The notes under the pieces were generated by a model. It had not been told where the DNA came from and did no database searches. It was given only the letters and a program-made list of their open reading frames with translations. DNA of 64,000 nt. Source: Toxoplasma gondii ME49. Lineage: Eukaryota > Apicomplexa > Conoidasida > Eucoccidiorida > Sarcocystidae. Of this stretch, positions 12,801 through 24,369 are shown piece by piece. The number at the start of each line of letters is the position of its first letter. The first letter of the stretch is position 1. The stretch is taken from positions 5,560,336 through 5,624,335 of the forward strand of contig NC_031479.1 in assembly GCF_000006565.2 (NCBI RefSeq), written 5' to 3'. A program made the translations under genes and the position numbers.

Positions 12801-13244
12801 GCTGAGAAGCACTATCCTTTCTTGAACCGGGTGTCCGGCAACGAAAAAAGGACGCACACACAGGGAATTTTTGCCACAGCGCAAACTATCTCCACCGCAA
12901 GCCTTTTTCGTATACTCCCGCTCCTGAGACACTGATGCCTGTGTTCGCTGTCACCACAGAGCTGTTGCATACGTTTTAAACGCACGCGCGCGCGCGCACC
13001 AGGCGCGATGTTCCGCCATGCACAACAGACGTTTCTTGAGCAGAGCGCCACACCACAGAGAGGACGAAACGACGGCACAATCCTGGGTGGAGTGGAGATC
13101 GAAGGAAACGACCCGAGTGACCTCCTAGGATGCAGGCAGTTTCTGGACGGCGCGTGGACGTCTTGACTCTGTGTGTGTCCTCTTTTTCCGTATATTGATT
13201 AAGTTTCGTCGTTCCTGCCATCTCGCTGGCATGTCACCCTGGAG
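9836..13244. other. Unresolved region with coding-like fragments on both strands
   Basis: No single gene model fits. Plus-strand fragments with sensible composition: 10,933-11,118; 11,110-11,266; 11,661-11,863 (preceded by a CTTTTCTCGCAG acceptor); 12,042-12,431; 12,398-12,676 in a different frame; and 13,004-13,167 ending in TGA. Minus-strand fragments: 11,502-11,828 (listed separately) and 10,345-11,067. Several show plausible splice borders, but the phases do not chain convincingly. At least one real multi-exon gene is likely here, on an undetermined strand. Confidence 0.35.
11502..11828 (-). CDS. Possible exon of an unrecognised minus-strand protein
   Basis: A 109-codon minus-strand frame opens right after a GACACCAG acceptor and begins RLNRVFLAKAGKVVDAATLY. 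The alternation of small and hydrophobic residues (VVDAATLYHVARS, FWGKVRTAF) suggests helical repeats, as in mitochondrial RNA-binding helical-repeat proteins of apicomplexans; that is inference only. It could be a downstream exon of the minus-strand gene at 13.2-15.0 kb. A plus-strand frame over the same bases is also plausible, so the strand is uncertain. Confidence 0.25.
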   Translation of the reverse strand, partial: RLNRVFLAKAGKVVDAATLYHVARSSHTNAPVSIFWGKVRTAFQASQPSVLRQAPSTARKARNMRPTEKTYAKEATAICFEEWILRTLVFRIALTSRGWSYITDKEKP

Positions 13245-14986
13245 CTACGCGGTCTCGGCAATGTCCATACCCGTATCGACGGTATTTCGTGAAATCAATG
13301 AGCTTCTTCCGCGTCGCCCAGTATCCGTGTCGGTGGTACCACTTCCACTTGTTTCTTTGAGGACCTGAACGCATGCGGACGAAGAAGAGTCCGGGCAACC
13401 GAAGATAGTATTTTCACAGCTGCAGCGTAGCCAGGATCCACCTGAAGCACGCAGTCCTTCTCAGAGACCCGACTTAGCCTGATAGAGCAACACTCTCAGC
13501 TCACCTCCGCGATCAAGTCACATTTCCGCCGCGAACGCTTACCTTTCCACCGGTTTCCTTTCCAGAGCTGAATCCACCATTTCCCGAGCCATTCCTTGAC
13601 GGCCTCCACGCTGAAAATGCGAATCGGTTCCTCCCGTTCGCCTGCGCCGCCTGGCTTCTGCGGCACAGCCTCGCCACCAGCAGCCTGACGACATTTCCTC
13701 GAAGAAAACGCTGGCCCCCGCGACGAACGTCGCTCAGCCGCCTGAAGACCTCCAGGCGTCAGTAAGCGGGTGCACTCCATTCGGTCACACCCAGAAAGCA
13801 GCGAACTGACGGCGCCGACGACTGAGAGAGAGAGGGAAGAGACGCTCCAGCTCCCCTGTGGCGGAACCTGCGAGCGCAGCAGCCCCCCACAGAGCAGGTC
13901 TCGCAGCGACTTTTGTCCAGCGTTCCAGGCCGTCGGCACAATGTGGCGAGTTCCTCCGAAATCCAGACCCCAGCAAACACAGTTCACAGTCGCAGACTCC
14001 TTGGATGTCCCTGATGCGGACACGGCGGCCAGGCAAGAAGCCTTTCGCGAAACGAAGCGAGACAGACGCGAAGGCGATGCGCCAAGGATTTTCTCCGAGG
14101 ACCGCCCCAGATCTAGACACCGACTGAAAAGAAGCGAAGAGCGCAGTACAGCTGAAAGAGCGTCCGACGGGAGACGCAGAGGACTCAGAACGGCGCTCCC
14201 TGCTCCGGCAGGCACCATGCCATCTGTGCATGCGACCGGCAGAGGCCTCGCCGACGAAAAATTTCTGTCTCCTCTGGGTCCGTGGAACTCCACACTCGCG
14301 AGAGAACACAGCGTGCCGACAGAAGGTCCGCAAGCTAACGTGGAGAAAGAGCGAGAGTGGGAAGCGGCAAAGACAGACGAGAGAGAGCAACGCGGATTTA
14401 GGCAATGTCTTGGCCAGACGGCGGACGACATACACGCCGCGAGTACGGCTCCCCCGCCGGCGCCATAAAAAGGCCGAGAGGAGACTGCACTGTGTATCCA
14501 GGGCGGATGGGAGAGACCCCGCAGTGTGAAGTCCTCGAGTCTGGCAACTGCGGTCCAATTGGCACTTCCGGCCCCCATGTGGAGCGGACTGGATTCGTTG
14601 CATGAAGCGATTTGCATTGGCGCGTAGGGAGGAAGAGAAAGTATGTCGGAATCCCCGGGCGAAGAAAAAGTTTCCAGAGGTGCAGCCGCAGAAGCGAAAG
14701 AAAAGCAGGGACTCTGACCTTCAGAACGGCGGCTCTCGCCTCTGAAATCAGCAAGAGTCTTCCTTCCAGGAGAGATGGAGGCGCGTTCTCGGGAACAGGT
14801 GTGATGTCTACGACGGAGACACTGAGTAGAACATCCTTCTCGGCGGCTCGCTGAGTGTATCCGTCTAGAGGAAAACAAAGACGAGTACGGCGTCTCGATT
14901 CGGGCAGGAAACAACGGCATGTTCCTCCGAAAGGAAAAAGCATCCCAGCCAGCGGTGCTGGCGTGGCGAAGCCGAGATCCGAGCAT
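13245..14986 (-). CDS. Unrecognised protein with an organelle-type N-terminus
   Basis: I do not recognise the family. The ATG at 14986 opens a long exon. Its first ~45 residues have many Arg and Ser and almost no acidic residues (MLGSRLRHASTAGW...FRRN), as in mitochondrial transit peptides. The rest is Ser/Arg/Cys-rich and ends with a Trp/Lys-rich stretch (WLGKWWIQLWKGNRWKGK). Two splice models fit. Model A: donor GTAAGC after 13543, acceptor CTTCAG before 13441, stop TAG at 13247-13245, 546 residues. Model B: donor GTGAGC after 13505 with the same acceptor, giving VDPGYAAAVKILSSVARTLL and an intron of only 63 nt; it would probably continue further downstream. The start exon is fairly secure, the end is not. 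It is transcribed away from the cis-prenyltransferase. Confidence 0.5.
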
Positions 14987-17317
14987 GGTAGCTGTCGCCT
15001 GTGTCTCGCCTTGGCTGAGTGTCAGTGAAACAAGGTGCTCGAACGCGCGTCGGAGCCTCGCGCATGCCCTTTACCTCCAACTATGCGGCATGCAACAGGT
15101 CTTCCGGCAAAAAACTTGGCGCCGCTCTTCTACTCAGCTGGTCAGAAAGAACGAAAACAACTTTACACGAGTTGGCACAGAACATCGAAGTCTTTACGCC
15201 TGGGATGTATGGGAAATACTCAAACGTTCTTAATCCTAGTTGACTAACTTGAATGATGCTGGGTTGAACTGTCAGTAAGCTTCAATGCCCAAGGCAGAAC
15301 TTCTGCGGATGTTCTTGAATTAAAAACTCACACAGATTGGAGCCGGGAAACACAGGGGGAGTCACGGGCGCCGACGGGCGACATTCAGTATGCACACTCC
15401 TGGCTGTTTCTGCCAGGTCGTTGTCGAAGGTAAATAAAAGCGGCTGATACACTTGAGAGAAGCGAATAGCAACGGCACGTCCCAGAAAACAGACGCCGTG
15501 CCGCACTCTCCCAATTCCAGATGGCGAAGAGTCCGTTTTGCGCTACATCCCGGTTCAGACAGTTCACCCCAGCCCCATATATGCGAGGCTGAGGGTGGTT
15601 GACTCGCACGCAGACCGAATTCAGGCAAGAAGCACCCTTGAAGTAGCCACCATTTTACCGATTTTTGCGAATGTTCTTTCAAGAGGGAAAACGAAGCGAC
15701 GGAAAAGATGTGTTTGCTTCGGAGAATGGGCACCCCGAACCCAGCGACAGGCTTTTCGTGCTGCAAGTATACGCTGCTGCATGCGTTTTCAAAGCGTGCA
15801 TGGTCACTTGAGTCTGCCGCAGAAAAAGGAGACCCGCCAACGTACGCGTCAATGGTCCCTAAGCAGCGGTTCCCTCCGCAGAGGAAAAGATCTTGACCAT
15901 TCAAAACGGCATGCTGCTTCTCGGTATGTCTGTGGTGCAAACGGTTCCGGCAGCATTCGGCAAAGCGCTGCATCATTCAATCGGCAATCGTGCGGAGGAC
16001 AACAGGTGTGTTTCACCTGGAGTTCGCCAATCGATTTGTTCTCCACTCTCCGTTTGGACTCAGAGAGCATCACTCGGAGTGCTACTGTTTCGCACTCTCT
16101 CAAGTCGTGTCAGAAGGAACCCTGCAGCCCACTAAACTACTCTCGGCGTGTGCAGCAGGGACGCTGCATTCCTTTCCCGTCTTCCAGATTCGCCTTTTCG
16201 CTTCGAAACGTCTGTCAAAGTTCTTTCCGTAGCACATTCGTTTGCGCTGCCTCACCAGTCGAGTCTAGCCCGTCGAAGCTGTGTTCGTTCCGCTTGTCAG
16301 AATACACAGGCGCGTCTCGCGTTTCGGTGGCCTTTTTATGTGTACGGTGGGAAGGCACTCCATGTTTTTTTTTCAAAGTTTTTCCCCATTAGGACCTTGT
16401 TCAAGCCAATCACGTGTCACGTCCGTTCCATATGCGCTGCTTTTCCATCCACAGTTCCAAGAAACACTCGACATAGGTTTTAACGTGTGGCCATTTCAAA
16501 AATAGCTCGTCAAGCTCTCGTCCACTCGAACACTCGTGTTGGGGTTCGAAGACGACTTTTTGGCTCGGTGAGTTTAGTGAGAAAAGTCCCCCCGGTCTCG
16601 TTCCGAAGACGAATTCAAGTTTGTCGAAGTCGGAGCAGGAACATAGACAAGCGGGACCGGCCTGTCCGGCTCTTTTCGGCGATGTGACCCCGGAATGGAC
16701 GTGACGATACCTCGGTAAGCGCGAGAGCGACCGGATTACGACATCTGGATTTGAAATCTAGAGACGGTGGACATGAAGGCATCGCCTCGACAGTTGATTC
16801 CACGCATGTCTCGTCCGGAACAAAAAAACGCATTTTTGCCCTGAACATGCAGAGAAAAGTGGGCTCTGAACTGGCGGCCGTCACACCGTGCACGTACCCA
16901 TCGTTTCCTGGCAATATCCCGCTTTGTCATTCTGCCTGGCGCATACGCTCCGACACACTCGACCGGATTGGAGGGCTCGACACCCCCTTCTTGAAATGTT
17001 CGAACCTAATCCTGTGACGCGTCCTTTGACTCCAGTTACGAGCAAGTTCATTTGTGTTTTCTCGGCCAAGTGCGAGTTGGTGCATACGATCGAGCATCGG
17101 CTCCACAGGTGGGGAGCAAGTGGGTGTGGAGGGTGTCTCGTTTTTGCAGCGAATGCGCGCACTGTGTCCTGCCAGACACTCATGCCTTTAAAGAGGTGGA
17201 TGCGACGCTGAGCATTGGGAGGGGTCCACGCGTCAACTGGCAATGCATTGATCTAACTACCGCACAAGCTGTCAGCCATTTGTTGAGCGACACTCGTGAG
17301 ATTTTGGCTGTCTTCAG
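14987..17317. other. Intergenic stretch between divergent genes
   Basis: It lies between the start of the minus-strand gene at 14986 and the first recognisable cis-prenyltransferase exon. It probably holds both promoters and the 5' exon of the prenyltransferase. The long open frames here (for example plus 15,538-16,392) lack an ATG at their 5' end and have a Ser/Arg/Cys-rich composition typical of chance frames. Confidence 0.4.
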
Positions 17318-20300
17318 GTGGCAACGATGGCTTCTGCGGACGGTGAAACGCGCAAGCGGCCCCCAGCACATGCCCAGGCATGTCGCCTTCATCATGGACG
17401 GCAACCGACGCTTTGCGCGTAGGAACAAGGAAGCCTCTGCAGTGGAAGGGCACCGTGCTGGGGCACACACACTGTCTGTTGTAAGTCGACTTCCCCTCAT
17501 GGCCGATAAGTTGTGGTTCTCAGAGGGATGAAATCAAACGTGACGCTACAGTCGCGTCGCACATATGTGCCGGTATCCAGCAAAAAAACGCTTCACTTTC
17601 ATCTCGGGATTCGCATGCAGTTTCTCGCGAAGAATTCCTAACTACGAAGGATTGAAGTCTTCATCAACGGATTCACTATCTCCATCTGGTGGTTCTAACT
17701 CGATACTTGGTTACATATGTGCAAGACGCTATCTTTCCCGCTAGGTCGGCCTTCTATTTGATATACACTTCCGTTTTCACCGTTACGATGGTCTGTGAGG
17801 CTCCCTATTTTCACACGCGTTGGGCTTACACTCAATGGCTATAACGCAACAACAGCATCTTATGCTGCATTCTGCCCCTTGCGATGGGTTACCGTAGAAA
17901 GGAGTGGCTCAAGTGTCGCAATGCGAGGGCGGTCGGTCTACGCAGGGTATATCGAAGCTTATGTCTCTTACCATTCTCGGTACTCGAGATTTGTCGTCGA
18001 GACTCTGGTTGTACCCATTCGCCATGAGGCGGTCGAATGGAACGGTCCCCTTCGGCCGTAACGGTGCAAACTGTAAAGGACTGCTTAACTATCACCTTGG
18101 AGATGCTGTGTTTTGTGATGGGATCCTTCTTCTGTCTTCTCCGCGCATGCAGATGTGCGAGAGTTGCTTAGAGCTGGGGATTCAGTTTGTGACGGTGTAC
18201 GCGTTCGCTCTGGGTAATTTCCACCGACAGCCTGAAGAGGTCACTGGCCTTCTAAACCTGGCTGAAGAGAAGTTCGCCGACAAAGCATGGATCGAGTAAG
18301 TATAAGGTGGCGGAAAACGACGCCTTGATCCCACAGGTTCCGCGGAGGCAAAGAATGTAGACGACATAGAGTGTGCTTATTGCTGCACTTCAGTCTTTCT
18401 GCTGCTGCCTTCGCTGTCTCGTGCACAGTCGTGGCCGACTTCAGTTGGGCAGTTCTGCAGGTAATGCTACTTCAGGAGTTCCCTGAGTTCCAAAACAAAA
18501 AACGAGAAAACATGTCTTGTTTCGTTGCTGACACTTGCACAAAATGGGTGCTTCTGCCTTCTTACGTTTCACTTGTGTCCAGTGATAGTGGTCAACTTTT
18601 CAAGTGGCGCGTTCACGAAATTCGGATTCGCTCAAGAACGTCGTTCTGCAATTGAACATGACTGAAAATGTCGTCGTTATAAATGGATGTAGCTGTTTTC
18701 TCTCTCCCCTCATAAACGCCGTTCCTTTCGCGAGAATTCTTTGATGACTCAGAGGACGCAGGGAAGTACAGGGCCCCGATCGAAATGATTTTCGTTGCCC
18801 AAGGCTACGCTGCATTCCTTGGTCTGTGTGTGCTCATGTTACTCCGTTTTCCTTCAGTGGCTTTTTCAAGCGACTGGGCATCCGGCTGCGCTTCCTCGGA
18901 GACTTCTCCTATCTTCCGCCTCGTCTGAGGAGTGCTCTAGCAACTGCAAGCCGGGAAACGGCAGACGCATGCGGAGACCCGCGTGGTTTTGGCTGTCGGC
19001 TCCTGGTCACCGTCTGTGTGGCCTATGGGTCAAGAAGAGAAATCGCTCGTGCCCTTGCTGGCGAGGTTTCCATGTTGCCAGATGCTCCTGTTGATCACGA
19101 CCTTCCGGAGGCGAGGTGTACATCTATGTTTGTATGTTCCGGTGCCGTACGATGGCGCACAGCAGACACTGACGACTCTGGCCCAGGATCGGTCGACAGT
19201 GAGTCATCACACTCCATGTCGTACCCTTTGGCAATTCGCTTCTCGTTGGGGAACCCTTCAGGGCTCGCGGTGTTCTTTCAGCTATTTTGCGTGTCTCTCG
19301 ACTTCTTTCTTTATTGGTGTTATATGTGGTCAAAGTATGGTTCAGTCGATCTGTTGCGAGAAGCCCACGTAGGATAAGAGCTGATAAAACGTCTGTGGGA
19401 AATCTGCTTTCCAGAGTGCGACTGCGAAGTATGTCATAGGAAATACCCAGCGTTTGGCACATCTGCAAATCGGTTAAGTTTCATGGGCGTAACCTCGAAA
19501 ACACTGCCGGCTGCAGTCGGACAACGATCCCGGATGTCGGCAGAGCACCCGCGCTCCGATATTGGTTCGTGCATGTGTCTTGTGTTCCTATTTGTTGTGG
19601 CGGATCTGAAGAGTCTCGCGTTCGATCCTTGTTCTCAGCTTGTACATCTCTCAATGACAGTAATGGAATAAGCCAGCGCCGAACCCATCGGGATGACTCG
19701 TCCTCCATTCCCTGCTGCGACGCTGTCCTCGAAGCACACCTCTCTGCTGGTGAGGCGTGTAGCACCTGGCACTCGACCCGGTAAGTTGTCACAAAACGAC
19801 TGTCGAACCACCAATAGGTTGGTACAAAGATGCTAGGATATCCCCCCGGCAAAGCTAGCTTTGAGACGATGAAGATCATAGCTACCTTGATGTCGGGGGG
19901 TATTGAAATCCTACCCTTTTAGCTGTCTTACGCAATCCGGTGTGGTAAGGTGAGTGAAGTGCGTTCTTTACGAGAATCCCAGAGCAGCTGCTGGTGTGTG
20001 TGTTGACGGCTGCCATCGCCACTGGTTTAGATTGAAATCGGATTCCATCGGAAACGCTGGTCTCCTCCGAGATGTACCGTCTCTGAGGCCTTCATTTTCA
20101 TAGTGGCAGAGAGTTTGTGCCTCACGACGATAGCGCACTGACCACACCGACAGCATCTCTAATCACTGTTCCTCAAAGCACGTTGGGCTACACAATAAGC
20201 GTTGTTTTATGCTTAATTTCGTCGTCTGGGACATAATACACCCCCTGGTGAAAAGTCTGTGGTGGCTGAGTGGGTGGGCGGTGGCGAAAATAATTAGATA

Positions 20301-21084
20301 GTTCCCACTGTATCCGGGTTGAGGGTGTTCTTATGAAAACTGCAGAAAGCACGGCTGTTACTTATGGAGAGCTCTTCAGATCGAAGATGTCCCTCCACCT
20401 GATTTGCTTCTTCGCACTTCGGGCGAGAGGCGCCTCTCTGATTTCCTTCTCTATGAGGTATGTAGTCGTCGGAAGGTGGCTTCAATGTGGACGATAGCCT
20501 CAGATGGTGGGTTGCATGAGCTGGAGACCTGTGAGCTTTTCCCGCCATGAGCCGGTTGTTTTTGTCGCAGAATGTGAATCCTTCTATGCAATTCGAACAC
20601 TATCTTTCTGCGCAAAGTACCTTCTTTGTAGCACACATTGCATTCGTGTGCGTTTAGCACAGTTTGTGAACTATCGTACGGCATAGTTTAGTTGTTCATC
20701 TACCATGTTGGCTTTGTTCTTTTCACCACTGTAGAGCAACGGCTACTGTGCGTCTCCGAAAGAAGGTGGTCCACACCAGTGCGTAAAACAGTTCTGTTTC
20801 CTTCGACTAAGGCGGAATGCCTGACGTGATTGGTCTGCACCGATCACCTGCGGAAGTTCATTCTCCGTTTGCTCCCGATATACTGATATATCTACTTTTC
20901 AATAATGCTGGCTTATGTCATTTGTTCTTTCGTGCAGACTTCGGAAACTACAGCGTTCCACTTTCTGAACGTCCTGTGGCCGGACCTTTCTTCCTTGCAC
21001 TTGCTCGCAACAGTGGTCCACTTCCAGCTACAGAACCTTGTAAAACATTACTGCATGTGGGTTAGATGCTTCCGGTTCTTCTAA
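17318..21084 (+). CDS. cis-Prenyltransferase, dehydrodolichyl diphosphate synthase type
   Basis: Condenses isopentenyl diphosphate onto farnesyl diphosphate to make the dolichol precursor at the ER. Exons joined in phase: ~17318-17480, 18153-18295, 18858-19198, 19639-19780, 20346-20457, 20938-21084 (stop TAA). Signature segments in order: [18 protein letters not shown] with the catalytic Asp; [95 protein letters not shown]. Spacing across the first, second, third and last joins agrees with human DHDDS. Exons 4 and 5 are inferred from phase and lie in an insertion about 70 residues longer than in DHDDS. The true start is upstream of 17318, because residues before MPRH ([12 protein letters not shown]) align with the DHDDS N-terminus; no 5' exon was identified. 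Confidence 0.9.
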
Positions 21085-24009
21085 TTCGCCTGTTCGCTGC
21101 CATTTTGAAGCCTAGACCCGTACGCAGAGGAGGAGCTTTCCATGTTATTAGTTGTCAGTGAGCCCGACTGTAGAAACAATTTTGTCAGTCATCCGTGTTT
21201 ACTCGCGCTCAATCGCAGCACTCTCCGAAGCTCCGTCTGGCACTCCCGAGCCAGGCCGTATCCGGGGGTATCCAGTACCATGACGATATGCATGTTTTTC
21301 AAGGTATCGAGGGGAAATGCGTCAGATGATGGAAATTGGTGCAGAACATGCTGAAGTGAATATCTCACAAAATCGAAGTACTGACACCGTTTTTTATTGG
21401 TCGCTAAACTCTGTATTGTCACCGGTTCGTTTCCATCATTCGGGAAATGTCTTGCCGTAGGAGCATCTGTTCAGTAGAACGCTCCTCGTTGGTCTCACCG
21501 CAGTTCCTTGCGCGAGAGGAATGTGTTAAATTGAATGTGCACGAAGGTTTCATCTCTCACGCACGAGCTTAACCACTCACACACAACGAGCGAGTCTTCA
21601 GGTATAGCACAGACATCCTTTGCTGTACCATAGGTCAGCTACAAAGTCGATGTGTTGACGTAACTGTAAAGTTGTCACTCTTCTCCACCATTCGTGTTTA
21701 AGAACGGACGTTAACAAGATCCTATTCTGGAGATATGACAGACATAAGTTCGGTCTTTTCGCTGTCGTACACCCCTGTCCATGTGGCTGGTTTGCGCATT
21801 CCCGTGTGTGCCTGCCCGTGGACAGCATTGGGTCCTTGGCGTCTTCTAGTATTCCTGCAGTAATGCTCGAAACAGGGTTGTTCTTCATTCACACTCGCTT
21901 GCACGTAAGAAACCCACGACGTCAACTCTCTTAGTCCACAGACTGCATCCAATGATCCACCGATAATGGTCGGCAAGACAGGGTCCTCGCGCACCGATAT
22001 CACGCCTGGGCGAACATTCTGTCATTCGCCTTCGTGTAATCTCAAAGGTGTTCTGCAACAAATACTGACTCCGTCAACTCAGTCAGCCAGCGATCTAACC
22101 AGCTTCAATGTTGGTCGGAGACTAAGATACACCGGTATTTCTGCACAGACCAATGTCACAGCTGTCAAGCGAATCGAAGTTGTGATGGACTGTTTGATAA
22201 TGCAACTGTCTGCGTCACCAGTGGTGGCCCGAATTTCCATTGTCGAGTGTTGCTATCGACATTAGGCTCATCTTTCAAATCGGAGGAACGCGGTCAAAAA
22301 TTTGTCTGTCCTTTCCTTGCTCTTTATTCCCTGCACTGCGGAATGGTATCAAATGGCCGATACTCTGGTGCTCACGACAGTTGTTCGTTACGATGTTTTT
22401 TCGCAGCTGTCGAGATGAAATCGATAATTCACTTCTTTATTGACCTCGCGAAAGCCTTCTAAGGGTATGCCACCGACGATTCCATGAGGAGCAGCTGTGT
22501 AAAAGAGTACTCACAATACCAAAGTTAAGGGTCCCGCCATGAACAAGGTAAACCTTGCAGGTGCGGCGCTCCGGATTCAGATAGCTTGCGGAGTGTCGCG
22601 TAGATTCCTCACCGTCGCACAGGAAGATAAAGCAATGAATTTGTTTATGGATCGTAGAAAAATATCGAAATCTTAAGATATCGTCATTGCCCACCGGGAG
22701 GCGGTGGCTGCGTCCGTGCACAATCCTCGTAATATACCGTAGTTCGGCTTTACGACATTGTAATCGATCCTTTTTTCGAGGAAAGTGTTTTCAGGTGAGA
22801 CCGCATTTTACTCTTCAGCCAGTGTGCAAGATGTTTTTCGGAGCACGCCACCAAACAAGGAGAGCAGTGGCATTTTCAACATGGCTTGAGAGCGTCGCCA
22901 GGGTCAACTACAGTCAGCTCTCGTGGGATGACGACAATCACTGGCCCAGAGTGTCTGCCTGTGGTGCTGTCCTCGTCGCTTTTGAACACAGGGACTTCCA
23001 TTGATGGAAAACACGCATCTGAGCACTGGTTTCCCGAATACACGGTACAGCGTAATCACCTCGCGAATAACAAATAAAGAAAGAGTGCTCCACTAGCGGA
23101 ACACCTGCCCGAGTGACTCCCCCTCCAACAAGGTGAGACATGTGCCCCCACATCGTTACATAAAAGCGTTCACGTATGGTAGCAGATGTCACCTCGAGAA
23201 CTACACTTCACTATGGTGTAGCCATACTCAGGACAAGCTGGTGGTAATAGAGAACATACATCTAGATATACGGTAGTTCTATGCTTAAGCGACGTCCCCA
23301 TACCACGACGTAACTTTTGTGCGCCAATTGCTTCTCGGGGGTCACGACGCAAACCTGAGATGGCTTTCTAGGAGATGCATTCTATGTAAGGAAGCACCAC
23401 AGAATTCTTCGCCTAGGTGCCGAAACGGGAAAGAAGAAACGCAAGGTGCGGTCTCACATGCGTAATTTCGCTTGTGCCATGCGCATCGGATGAGCGGAAG
23501 TGAGTCGATGCCAGGGTAACAACAAAAATAACAAAAATGTACCTAATTCCTTCGTGTCAAAGAATGGCTTCTATTATGAAACCCCCTTGCAGGGGCTACA
23601 TCAGGCCACGTATGTAGTCGGTTTGACAAAATTTTCCGGTGGTTGCCCGGACATCGCATCACACATGAACGAGAACGATTCAATTCTGCTCGTATAATAG
23701 ACTCCGCCCGGTCGGCATTGTCTCCACCTGAGCCTTACGGAGGCATCCTTAAATAACTCACTGTCATCCTCGAACGATTTTGACAGGGAGTGCTGTTTAC
23801 TTGACACTACCTCGTGAATTCCGCCGTTGTGGCTGACACCAAGTACGTAACAGCGGTTTGCTTGATACGGTGATTCACGGCAGGTGGATCCCTTCCCCTA
23901 ATGACGCCAATCTGCTGTTTGTCATCTTTACCATTGACATTCAGAACTCCGTTTCTCCTCAGGGTGGCGCAGTAATAGACAATAACCCCTAATTCCGCTC
24001 ACCGTTGCG
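21085..24009. other. Non-coding or unassigned stretch
   Basis: Downstream of the cis-prenyltransferase stop. Composition is closer to even AT/GC than in the genes, and frames on both strands are short and frequently interrupted. I see no conserved motif, tandem array or RNA gene. The first few hundred bases are presumably the prenyltransferase 3' UTR. Confidence 0.4.
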
Positions 24010-24369
24010 ATGCTTCCCTCCATCGCACGCGAGGACGGAAGTTCCGATGCTGCGGATGAATTTCAGTGCAGTATCGCACCCTATGCTGGACGCTCTCCGG
24101 CATCAGGAAGTACTATTCAAGTTGAGTTTCCAGCCATTGTCGAGGCGCACTGGAGGGGTTTCCGCTTGTTTGCTTCTGTTGACAGGGTTCATGCAGCGAC
24201 GGTGACGCCGGCTATCACCTGGGTGCCTGGAAAGGATGCACACCCTTTTGTCGGCAGCCAGCGAAAGGCTGAACCTTGTCTTCTGCGAGAATCATCTAAT
24301 CCAACTCATCCATTTTTGAATTCTCCGTCGTGGCGATCCAAAACAAGTACTTTCTGCTTTTGGTGCTAG
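24010..24369 (+). CDS. Possible isolated exon or gene relic
   Basis: An ATG-initiated 119-codon frame with convincing codon composition in its first 80 residues (EDGSSDAADEFQCSIAPYAG, then STIQVEFPAIVEAHWRG) and chance-like sequence after about residue 95. The Cys followed by a T-x-x-V-x-F-P pattern loosely recalls the second domain of the secreted protein at 38.8 kb (ATEVSVTFP). It has no signal peptide and no obvious neighbouring exon. It could be a decayed family member or a real short exon. Confidence 0.28.
   Translation: MLPSIAREDGSSDAADEFQCSIAPYAGRSPASGSTIQVEFPAIVEAHWRGFRLFASVDRVHAATVTPAITWVPGKDAHPFVGSQRKAEPCLLRESSNPTHPFLNSPSWRSKTSTFCFWC

Noticed and set aside
15538..16392. 284-codon plus-strand frame upstream of the cis-prenyltransferase
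   Set aside because: Opens at TTG with no acceptor evidence, and is Ser/Arg/Cys-rich with no domain. Probably chance.
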